Positions 42,992 to 50,245 of a DNA stretch of 64,000 nucleotides are shown piece by piece. Where the stretch lies: contig JAUJNZ010000001.1 in assembly GCA_030447905.1 (NCBI GenBank), positions 185,778 through 249,777 on the forward strand, read 5' to 3'. The notes beneath the pieces are model-generated. The model was given only the letters and a program-made list of their open reading frames with translations, did no database searches and was not told the DNA's origin. This DNA comes from Thermoleophilaceae bacterium (GTDB lineage: Bacteria > Actinomycetota > Thermoleophilia > Solirubrobacterales > Thermoleophilaceae). Positions within the stretch are counted from its first letter, which is position 1. The number at the start of each line of letters is the position of its first letter. Both the position numbers and the translations under genes were made by a program.

Positions 42992-44248
42992 TCAGGCGAT
43001 CCGGAGCGGCTCGCCACGCTCGACGTACAGCTCCGCGAGCTCGAAATCAACCCGCTTGCCGAGCTCGCGGTCGAGCCGGGCACGAAGCGCGTCGTAGCGG
43101 CGCGCCGCCTCGCTCTCGCGTTCTCGGAGCAGGCACAGGGCGATCAGCCGGCGTTGGATCCCCGTGTCGAGAGGGTGCAGCTCCGCCGCTCGCTCGACCC
43201 GGACGGCGGCGGCATCGGGATCGCCGGCGTCGAGGGCGAGCTGTCCAGCGGCGAGCAGCCCACGGGTCGCCAGGTTGCGCAGCCGCTCGCGCTCGACGAA
43301 CGCCCACTCAGCAGACGGCTCGTCGGCCAGGAAGTCGCCTTCGTAGAGGCGCAGGCCGGCCTCGAGCGACTCCGAGGCGGCCGACGCCTCGCCGCGCGCG
43401 AAGGCGGCGAGCCCGGCCTCTACGGCGGCGGCGAACTCGTCGGCGTCGACCCGGACGCGTGCCCGGTCGACCGCATACCCGCCGTTGCGGGCGACGATGA
43501 AGGCGGAGGGATCGCCGCTGGAGCGCGTCGGCTCGATCCGCTGGCGCAGAACGTGCACGACGTAGCGGACGGTCGCCGGGGCGCCGCGTCCGGTGGCGGG
43601 CCACAGCGCCTCGGCGATCTCCTCGGCGGTCAGCGTCCGGTCGCGCTCGCAGACGAGCAGCTTGAGGAGCTGGCCCGCCCGGTGCTCGAGCCAGGCGCCT
43701 CCGATCGGACCCTCGGCGCTCTCGACACGCGTGCGCCCCAGCGTGCAGACCTTCAGGCGAGGTCGCCCGGTCCAGTGCGGCTCGGTGCGCCGGCGCCGGT
43801 CGGCGCGCTCGCCTGGCCGCAGTGCGACCAGGACGTGCCCCTGCGGCTGCTCGAACGGGGTGGCCGTTACCCAGGCGGCGTCGCCGACGGCCGCCGACGG
43901 AAGGTCGATGCGGATCTCGGGAAGGGGCGCGTTGGCCGCGCGGGCGAGCTCGGTCAGGCAGTCGCGGGGCAGCGGGCCCTTGGGGTCATGGCAGCGGAAG
44001 AGGTCACAGCAACGCGCCGGCGCGCCGTCGGGCTGCTCGAGCGCTCCCTCGAGCTGCTCGCGCGCCATCGCGTTGAGGGCAACGACCTGCCGCGCGGGAT
44101 CGATCACCGCGACCCCGTGGGGAAGGCGATCGAGGATCGCCTTAGCGAGCTCTCCGTCTGTGATTCCGCCCGGCTCGCCCACCTCCGCGGCCGGCGAAGG
44201 CGGTCCGCCGCGCGCGGTAGTGGTCGATGGGTTCAGCCGCTGGCTCAC
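42992..44248 (-). CDS. PAS-SARP/BTAD transcriptional regulator
   Basis: 418 residues in three parts. A PAS-like domain (about 35-150: LPHGVAVIDPARQVVALNAMA) carries a Cys cluster CCDLFRC and a fourth Cys 11 residues on. A winged-helix OmpR-type DNA-binding domain (about 165-270: CTLGRTRVES, LTAEEIAEALWP, VRYVVHVLRQRI) follows. Last is a bacterial transcriptional activation domain (BTAD, about 275-415: YEGDFLADEPSAEW, ALRARLDRELG). SARP regulators usually activate secondary-metabolite or stress genes. The PAS-SARP order and the Cys cluster suggest a redox or metal signal; target unknown. GTG start at 44248; nothing polycistronic. Confidence 0.85.
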   Translation of the reverse strand: MSQRLNPSTTTARGGPPSPAAEVGEPGGITDGELAKAILDRLPHGVAVIDPARQVVALNAMAREQLEGALEQPDGAPARCCDLFRCHDPKGPLPRDCLTELARAANAPLPEIRIDLPSAAVGDAAWVTATPFEQPQGHVLVALRPGERADRRRRTEPHWTGRPRLKVCTLGRTRVESAEGPIGGAWLEHRAGQLLKLLVCERDRTLTAEEIAEALWPATGRGAPATVRYVVHVLRQRIEPTRSSGDPSAFIVARNGGYAVDRARVRVDADEFAAAVEAGLAAFARGEASAASESLEAGLRLYEGDFLADEPSAEWAFVERERLRNLATRGLLAAGQLALDAGDPDAAAVRVERAAELHPLDTGIQRRLIALCLLRERESEAARRYDALRARLDRELGKRVDFELAELYVERGEPLRIA

Positions 44249-44696
44249 TCGTTCTTGGACGCAAAGCCCGGTCGGTTGTTAGGGCGTCGCTCTGGACGGG
44301 ACGGCAGGAGACGCTCATCGCGCGCCTGAGGACGAGCACGGCCTCCCCGGTTGCTCGCTGCGCTCGGCCAGGCCTACGGCACCGTCGCCGGGGTGGTCCG
44401 GCGCCGCGGCCGCCTATCTCGCGACAAACGAGAGTCTCTCTGGAGCCCCGACTCGCGCAGGCTACTGACGGAGCACGCCGATCCGTCGCCGCTGAATGGA
44501 ATCGATCATCTAGGGTCTCCGTCCTCGTGCGCTTGTCCATCCTCGACGGGGACTCCCTCGACGCCGACCACCTAGTCGAGGATGAGCCTCTCACGCCGTG
44601 GTGGAGATGGGACCGATTCCGGGCGCCCGCTCGAGGGGCTCGTGCGCGCTTCGTGGCCCCCGACTAGGGCCGTGCGGGTTCGGGAATAGGCCACGG
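44249..44696. other. 448-base divergent intergenic region
   Basis: Separates the SARP regulator from the phospholipid cluster. No conserved ORF, RNA or terminator seen; it presumably holds both promoters, and perhaps SARP binding repeats, but I could not pick out a direct heptamer repeat. Confidence 0.4.
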
Positions 44697-45299
44697 ATGG
44701 GGAGGGCTCCCAGCGATAGCGCGGGGGGCGATCGTCTCCGCTTCCTGCGCTCCTTTCTCGCGAGTCCCCGCAAGGTCGGTGCCGTTCTGCCGACCTCGCG
44801 GCGGACCGTAGACAACACCCTCGACCTCGCGCCGCTCGAGGAGGCGCGGTGGGTGGTGGAGCTCGGCGCGGGCACCGGCGTATACACGCGCGGGATCCTC
44901 GAGCGCGTGGGCTCCGACGCCCGCGTGGTCGCCTTCGAGGTCGACGCCCAGCTGTCGTCTATCCTCGCCTCGCAGCTGCGGGACCCACGGCTGAGCGTCG
45001 TGAGCGACTCCGCGGTAAACGTCGCTCGCCACCTCGACGGCGCCGCGGTCGACGTGATCGTCTCGGCGGTCCCATTCACATCCCTCCCCGTGCCCGAGCG
45101 CAAGCAGATCCTCCGCGCCGCGCGTGACGCGCTCGGGCGTGAGGGCATCATGCTCGTGCTGCAATATTCTCCGCTCATCGAGCGCGAGCTCCGCCAGACC
45201 TTCACTTACGTCCGGCGACGGCTGTCGCCGCTCAACGTGCCGCCCGCCTTTCTGTTCGCTTGTCAGGGCGACCCTCGGTCGCCTGCGGGGGAGCGATGA
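44697..45299 (+). CDS. Phospholipid N-methyltransferase-like SAM-dependent methyltransferase
   Basis: 200 residues. FLRSFLASPRKVGAVLPTSR before the SAM motif VVELGAGTGVYT is characteristic of PmtA-type phosphatidylethanolamine methyltransferases (and of related rRNA dimethylase-like proteins). Later motifs are VSAVPFTSLP and a C-terminal RRRLSPLNVPPAFLF. ATG 44697 fits homology; in-frame sequence further up looks non-coding. Its stop overlaps psd (ATGA), and pssA follows, so the operon makes phosphatidylethanolamine and probably methylates it toward phosphatidylcholine (inference). Peripheral membrane enzyme. Confidence 0.8.
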   Translation: MGRAPSDSAGGDRLRFLRSFLASPRKVGAVLPTSRRTVDNTLDLAPLEEARWVVELGAGTGVYTRGILERVGSDARVVAFEVDAQLSSILASQLRDPRLSVVSDSAVNVARHLDGAAVDVIVSAVPFTSLPVPERKQILRAARDALGREGIMLVLQYSPLIERELRQTFTYVRRRLSPLNVPPAFLFACQGDPRSPAGER

Positions 45300-45994
45300 C
45301 CTGGCGCGGCCTGCGGGAGGCGCGACGCTACCTCGTCGTTGTCGCGGGGCTCGAGGCGGTCCTGGTGGCGGTCGGCTTTCGCGGCGCCGCGCGGGTGCTA
45401 CTCGCTGCCGCGGCGCCCGCCCTGCTCTGCTTTCGTGACCCCGAGCGTCGCCTCGACCCCGACGAGAGCGTCGTCTACGCCGTCGCCGACGGGGTGGTGA
45501 CCGAGGTCGATCGGGTGGTCGAGCCCTGGCTCGAAAGCCCGGAGGCCACGCGCGTGAGTACCTTCCTGGCCCTCTACGACGTTCATGTGACGCGCAGTCC
45601 CGTGGCGGGGCGACTCGCGCTCGAGGAAGAGCTAGCGGGTGGCTTTCGGCCGGCCTTCGAGCGTGCCGCCGAGGAGAACCGCCGCCGCCGCCTCGCCATC
45701 GACGGCCGTCGAGGGCGGGTGGTGGTCACCCAGGTGGCGGGAATGGTCGCGCGGCGCGTCGCGCCGTGGGTGAGGGTCGGGCAGGACCTCACCGCGGGAC
45801 AGCGGCTCGCCATGATCCACTTCGGCTCGCGGGTCGATGTAGTTCTGCCGGCGGACAGCGCCGAGGTCTGCGTGCGCGTCGGCGAGCGGGTGCGGGCCGG
45901 CGCCACCCCGCTCGCCCGCTATCGAGCCGTCGACCAAGAGCGCGACCGCCACGACTCGATCTCCCGCGCCCGTGGTGAGGAAGTCGCCGCGTGA
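45296..45994 (+). CDS. psd: Phosphatidylserine decarboxylase proenzyme (short type)
   Basis: Forms phosphatidylethanolamine; membrane-associated. 232 residues: a hydrophobic N-terminal hairpin (YLVVVAGLEAVLVAVGF), FRDPERRLDPDESVVYAVADG, STFLALYDVHVTRSPVAG and the self-cleavage site MIHFGSRVDVVLP, where the Ser of Gly-Ser becomes the pyruvoyl group. This is the compact archaetidylserine-decarboxylase-like form. Overlaps the methyltransferase upstream (ATGA) and pssA downstream (GTGA). Confidence 0.94.
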   Translation: MTWRGLREARRYLVVVAGLEAVLVAVGFRGAARVLLAAAAPALLCFRDPERRLDPDESVVYAVADGVVTEVDRVVEPWLESPEATRVSTFLALYDVHVTRSPVAGRLALEEELAGGFRPAFERAAEENRRRRLAIDGRRGRVVVTQVAGMVARRVAPWVRVGQDLTAGQRLAMIHFGSRVDVVLPADSAEVCVRVGERVRAGATPLARYRAVDQERDRHDSISRARGEEVAA

Positions 45995-46587
45995 AGGACT
46001 TCGTAAATCCCGCCAGCCTCGTGACGAGCGGCAACCTCGTGGCCGGCTTCCTGGCCCTCGTCCTCGCCGCGCAGGGCGAGTTCGAATGGGCGGCCGCCCT
46101 GGTGGGGGTGGCGGCGGCGTGCGACAGCGTCGACGGGATCGTCGCCCGGCGCCAGCGGTGCGAGAGCGTGTTCGGCTCGCGGCTCGATTCGCTCGCCGAT
46201 CTGCTCTCCTTCGGGGCGGCGCCCGCGCTCATCCTCTACGGCGGGCCCCTCGACGGCATCGCGGTCGCCGGAATGGGCGCGTGCCTGGCCTTTGTGCTCT
46301 CCGGGGCGTGGCGCCTCGCGCGCTTCTCGCTGCTCGAGAACCGCGACTTCTTCGTTGGCTTTCCGATTCCCCCGGCCGCGGTGATCGTCGTGGCCCTCGC
46401 CGTGACCGGCATACCAGCCGCTCTCGTATGGCTCGCCACGGTGGTCCTGTCCGCCCTGATGGTCAGCACGTTGCCGATTCCGACGCTCGGGGGGCTAGTG
46501 CGCGACCTGCTGCGCCGGGGAAGCTCCGACTTCGAGATGGCCCCCGCGCCCGACGTGCCCGACCAGGCGCCGCGACCGAGCCCCTGA
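45991..46587 (+). CDS. pssA: CDP-diacylglycerol-serine O-phosphatidyltransferase
   Basis: Integral membrane CDP-alcohol phosphatidyltransferase, 198 residues, about six helices. The catalytic motif DSVDGIVAR ... GSRLDSLAD contains all four metal-binding Asp residues. Supplies phosphatidylserine to Psd encoded just upstream. GTG start overlaps the psd stop. The C-terminal 25 residues are Pro/Asp-rich and cytosolic. Confidence 0.94.
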   Translation: MKDFVNPASLVTSGNLVAGFLALVLAAQGEFEWAAALVGVAAACDSVDGIVARRQRCESVFGSRLDSLADLLSFGAAPALILYGGPLDGIAVAGMGACLAFVLSGAWRLARFSLLENRDFFVGFPIPPAAVIVVALAVTGIPAALVWLATVVLSALMVSTLPIPTLGGLVRDLLRRGSSDFEMAPAPDVPDQAPRPSP

Positions 46588-46597
46588 TCTCCTAGAG

Positions 46598-46718
46598 GTG
46601 CTCGGCGTGGCGACGGCGGCCACGGCGGCGACGCTGTACAGCATCGGGGTCACGCTCCAGCGCCTCGAGGCCCGGAAGACGCTCGTAACTCCCTCCACCG
46701 CCGAGGGTAATCAGCTCG
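46598..46718 (+). pseudogene. Possible N-terminal remnant of a DMT/EamA-type transporter
   Basis: From GTG 46598 the frame reads LGVATAATAATLYSIGVTLQ RLEARKT, which looks like the first helix of a drug/metabolite transporter. It then loses sense where the lipid kinase begins at 46719. Only about 40 residues remain. The identification rests on one helix and is weak. Confidence 0.25.
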
Positions 46719-47711
46719 ATGACCGTCGCGGAGACCGCGCTCGAGCGCGCCGAGGACCTCGCCGAGCGCGTGCTACCCGAGCGCACGTCGAAGCGGCGGA
46801 TGCTCGTGATCGTCAATCCTTATGCGACCACGGTCTCCGACCGGCTGCGCAACCTCGTCGTCTACGCGCTCGGCGCCCGCTACTCGGTCGAGGCCGTCGA
46901 GACCCGGGCGCGATCCCACGCCACCGAGCTGTGCCGCGAGGCGGCCGCCGCCCGCTACGACGTGGTCGTCGCCTTTGGCGGCGACGGGACGATCAACGAG
47001 GCGGCCAACGGCCTGGCCGGCAGCGACGTTCCCCTCACTTGCCTGCCGGGCGGCTCGACCAACGTCTTCTGCCGTACGCTGGGCATTCCCGCCGACGTGG
47101 TCGACGCCACCGAGCACCTGCTCGCGCTCGCCGACGATTTCCGGCCCCGGCGCGTCGATCTCGGCCGCGTCGACGACCGCCACTTCGTGTTCGCCTCGGG
47201 CGTCGGCCTCGACGCGAGCGTAGTCGAGCGCGTGGACAGCCGCCCGCACCTCAAGGCCAGCATGCGCGAGTGGTACTTCACGTACTCGGCGGTCTCGACC
47301 TTCCTGCGGCGGTACCTGGTGAGCGCTCCGCGCGTGCGCGTGGAGGCCGGCGGGCAAACGGTCGATGGGGTCACCGTGATCGTGCAGAACGGCGACCCCT
47401 TCACGTTCTTCGGATCCCGACCAATCCGGGTCTGCGAGGGGGCGGGTCTCGAGCTGGGAACGATCTCGCTGGCCGTGCTCAAGCGCGCGCGCCCAATCGA
47501 GCTGCCGACGGTGCTACCGCGGATGTTCTCGGGGCGGGCCTCCACCGTACAGCGACACCGCCAGATCGAGGGGTTTCCCGGCGTGCGCGAGGCCAGGGTG
47601 ACTGCCGTGGGCGGTAAGTCCTTCCCGCTCGAGGTCGACGGCGACTATCTCGGCGAGCGCGACGCGGTCGTGTACGGGGTCCGGCCCGCAGCGTTGCGGG
47701 TGGTGGCCTGA
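46719..47711 (+). CDS. Diacylglycerol kinase-like lipid kinase
   Basis: 330-residue DAGK catalytic family protein (DgkB/YegS/BmrU type). MLVIVNPYATTVSDRL opens the fold; VVAFGGDGTINEAANGL is the nucleotide motif; LPGGSTNVFCRTLGIP is the second conserved block; the C-terminal beta-sandwich ends FPLEVDGDYLG. Phosphorylates diacylglycerol or another lipid alcohol with ATP. Its place after pssA suggests recycling of diacylglycerol to phosphatidate for the same lipid pathway. Confidence 0.9.
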   Translation: MTVAETALERAEDLAERVLPERTSKRRMLVIVNPYATTVSDRLRNLVVYALGARYSVEAVETRARSHATELCREAAAARYDVVVAFGGDGTINEAANGLAGSDVPLTCLPGGSTNVFCRTLGIPADVVDATEHLLALADDFRPRRVDLGRVDDRHFVFASGVGLDASVVERVDSRPHLKASMREWYFTYSAVSTFLRRYLVSAPRVRVEAGGQTVDGVTVIVQNGDPFTFFGSRPIRVCEGAGLELGTISLAVLKRARPIELPTVLPRMFSGRASTVQRHRQIEGFPGVREARVTAVGGKSFPLEVDGDYLGERDAVVYGVRPAALRVVA

Positions 47712-47741
47712 CCGCTTCTCCCGCGGCCTCCGCACGGGTGC

Positions 47742-50198
47742 TCAGCCAGTCGGCGTCACACGGTAGGCGTCGAACACCGAGTCGACGTTGCGCAGTCGCC
47801 CGACGCAGTTCTTGAGGGTCTGGGTGTCCCCCACCTCGACGACGAAGCGGTTCTTGACCATCGGGTACTCGGTCACGCAGCGGGCCTCGACGATGTTGAC
47901 GCCCGTCTCGGAGAACGTGCGCGAGAGATCCTCGAGCAGGCGATGGCGGTCATAGCCGTCGACCTGCAGCTCGGCGCGGAAGGACGAGGCACCCTCGCCG
48001 TCCCAGGCTACGTCGGCGAAGCGCTCGGCGCTGCGCGCCAGCGCGCGCGCGTTCGTGCACTCCTCGTGGTGGATCGTGATGCCCTTGCCGAGCGAGATGT
48101 AGCCGACGATCGGATCGCCCGGTACGGGGCGACAGCACTTGGCGAGGCGGACCATCACATCATCGATCCCCTCGACCTTGATGCCCAGGCCGGACGAGGA
48201 GCTCGTCGGCTTGGCCGCGGCTCCACGCCGGGGCGCGATGAGCTCGCCGGCGCCGCGGGGCTCCTCGTCGGCGGCCTCCCCCTGCTTGAGGCGCTGCATG
48301 AGCTTGTTGACGACTACGGTGGCCGAGATCTTCGACCCGCCGAGGGCGATGTAGAAGTCCTCGCCCTTCTTGAAACCCATCTCGCGGATGACGTCGGCGA
48401 GCAGCGGCGATCCGGCCATCTTCTGGGCCGGGAGGCCGGCGCGGCGCAGGTGCTCCTGCAGGGTCTCGCGGCCGACGCGCTCGGAGTCCTCACGGTGCTC
48501 GCGCTTGAACCAGGCACGGATCTTCGACTGCGCGCGAGTCGTCTTGGCGAGCGCGAGCCAGTCGCGGGAGGGTCCGCGCTCATGCTTGGAGGTCAGGACC
48601 TCGACGATGTCGCCCGACTGGAGCTCGTAGTGCAGGGGAACTATCTTGCCGTTGACCTTGGCTCCCACGCAGCGGTGTCCGACGTCGGTGTGGACGGCGT
48701 AAGCGAAGTCGAGCGGCGTCGCGCCCGCGGCGAGCGACTTGACCTCGCCCTTGGGCGTGAACACGAAGACCTCGTCTTCGAACAGGTCGGCCTTGAGCGT
48801 CTCGGCGAACTCCTGCGGATCGGACAGCTCGTTCTGCCAATCCACGAGGTGTCGCAACCACTCGACGCGCTCGTCGCGCGTGCGGGCGTCGACGCGACCA
48901 TCGCCGTCGGTGGGGTCGTCCTTGTAGACCCAGTGCGCGGCGACGCCGTACTCGGCGGTGGCGTGCATGTCGCGGGTGCGGATCTGGATCTCGAGCGGGC
49001 GTCCCTCGGGCCCGATCACCGTGGTGTGGAGGGCCTGGTAGCCGTTGAACTTGGGCATCGCCACCCAATCCTTGAAGCGCCCGGGCAACGGCTTCCAGAG
49101 CGAGTGGATGACGCCGATGGCGCCGTAGCAGTCCTTGACCGACCCCACGAGCACGCGCATCGCGGTCAGGTCGTAGATCTCGTTGAACTCGCGGCCCTTA
49201 CGCGCCATCTTCACGTAGATCGAGTAGAAGTGCTTGGCCCGGCCGGAGATGTCGGCGTCGATCCCGACGTCCTCGAGCTCCTGCTCGAGGTAATGCCCGG
49301 CGCGCTCCACGTAGCCCTCGCGTTCGATCCTCTGCTGGTTGACGAGCGCCTTGATGTCCTTGTACTTGCGCGGGTGCAGGGTCTGGAAAGCCAGGTCCTC
49401 GAGCTCCCATTTGATCGCGTGGATGCCGAGTCGGTGGGCGAGCGGCGCGTAGATGTCGAGGGTTTCCTTTGACTTCTCCTTCTGCTTGTCCTTGGCCAGC
49501 GCACCGATCGTGCGCATGTTGTGGAGGCGGTCGGCGAGCTTGACGAGGATGACCCGCAGGTCCGCCGCCATCGCGAGCATCATCTTGCGGTAGTTCTCGG
49601 CCTGGCGGTCGTCGTTGGACTGGAACGTGATGCCCGCGAGCTTGGTCACCCCGTCGACGAGCTCGGCGACCTCGTCCCCGAACTCCGACCGGACCTCGTC
49701 GAGCGACGCGCTCGTGTCCTCGACGGTGTCATGGAGAAGCGCGGCGACCAGCGTCGCCGTGTCCGCCCGCATGCCCGCGCAGATCTTTGCGACCCCCACG
49801 GGGTGGGTGATGAAGTGCTCGCCCGAGCGGCGGCGCTGATCGGCGTGGTGATCGCACGCGAAGGCAAAGGCGCTCGCGACGGCGTCGCGGTCGATCGACT
49901 GCGGGGCCTCCTCGGCGTGCTCGGCGATGACCGCGAAGAGGTCGTCGAGCAGTCCGCGCTCGCGCTCGTCGAGGTCGTGGGTGGCGGCCGGAGGGATCGT
50001 GGAGGCGGTCTCGAGGGGGCCCCGCTGGGCGTCGAAGCCGTTGCCCCCGCCGGTCTCGTCCACCGGCGTGCGCGTCCCTTCGAGCTCGTCGGCGACCACG
50101 CGCGCGCCGGCCTCCGTTGGGGCCTCGGCGTCGTCGCTTCCGTCCTCTTCGGCGCCGCGCGACCCCGGCGGGGCGCTCGTCTGCGGGATCCTGGTCAT
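47742..50198 (-). CDS. relA: Bifunctional (p)ppGpp synthetase/hydrolase (Rel/Spo)
   Basis: Long RSH stringent-response enzyme, 818 residues from ATG 50198. An acidic disordered leader (about 85 residues) precedes the hydrolase HD domain, which is intact (HPVGVAKI, LLHDTVEDT, KLADRLHNMRT). The synthetase domain has RFKDWVAMPKFNGYQALHT. TGS (about 455-520, VFVFTPKGEVKSL), a zinc-finger-like CCRPVPGD and a C-terminal ACT domain follow. ATG 50198 was chosen over a longer frame because TACACT lies 7 bases upstream (leaderless). It follows recJ on the same strand. Confidence 0.95.
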   Translation of the reverse strand: MTRIPQTSAPPGSRGAEEDGSDDAEAPTEAGARVVADELEGTRTPVDETGGGNGFDAQRGPLETASTIPPAATHDLDERERGLLDDLFAVIAEHAEEAPQSIDRDAVASAFAFACDHHADQRRRSGEHFITHPVGVAKICAGMRADTATLVAALLHDTVEDTSASLDEVRSEFGDEVAELVDGVTKLAGITFQSNDDRQAENYRKMMLAMAADLRVILVKLADRLHNMRTIGALAKDKQKEKSKETLDIYAPLAHRLGIHAIKWELEDLAFQTLHPRKYKDIKALVNQQRIEREGYVERAGHYLEQELEDVGIDADISGRAKHFYSIYVKMARKGREFNEIYDLTAMRVLVGSVKDCYGAIGVIHSLWKPLPGRFKDWVAMPKFNGYQALHTTVIGPEGRPLEIQIRTRDMHATAEYGVAAHWVYKDDPTDGDGRVDARTRDERVEWLRHLVDWQNELSDPQEFAETLKADLFEDEVFVFTPKGEVKSLAAGATPLDFAYAVHTDVGHRCVGAKVNGKIVPLHYELQSGDIVEVLTSKHERGPSRDWLALAKTTRAQSKIRAWFKREHREDSERVGRETLQEHLRRAGLPAQKMAGSPLLADVIREMGFKKGEDFYIALGGSKISATVVVNKLMQRLKQGEAADEEPRGAGELIAPRRGAAAKPTSSSSGLGIKVEGIDDVMVRLAKCCRPVPGDPIVGYISLGKGITIHHEECTNARALARSAERFADVAWDGEGASSFRAELQVDGYDRHRLLEDLSRTFSETGVNIVEARCVTEYPMVKNRFVVEVGDTQTLKNCVGRLRNVDSVFDAYRVTPTG

Positions 50199-50205
50199 GG
50201 ACCCG

Positions 50206-50211
50206 AGTGTA
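50206..50211 (-). promoter_or_regulatory. -10 box for leaderless relA
   Basis: Minus strand TACACT, 7 bases, ATG 50198. The promoter lies between the recJ stop (50246) and relA. Confidence 0.5.
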
Positions 50212-50245
50212 CCCCCGTGGCCGACTTCGCCCCGCGGGGCGGGCG

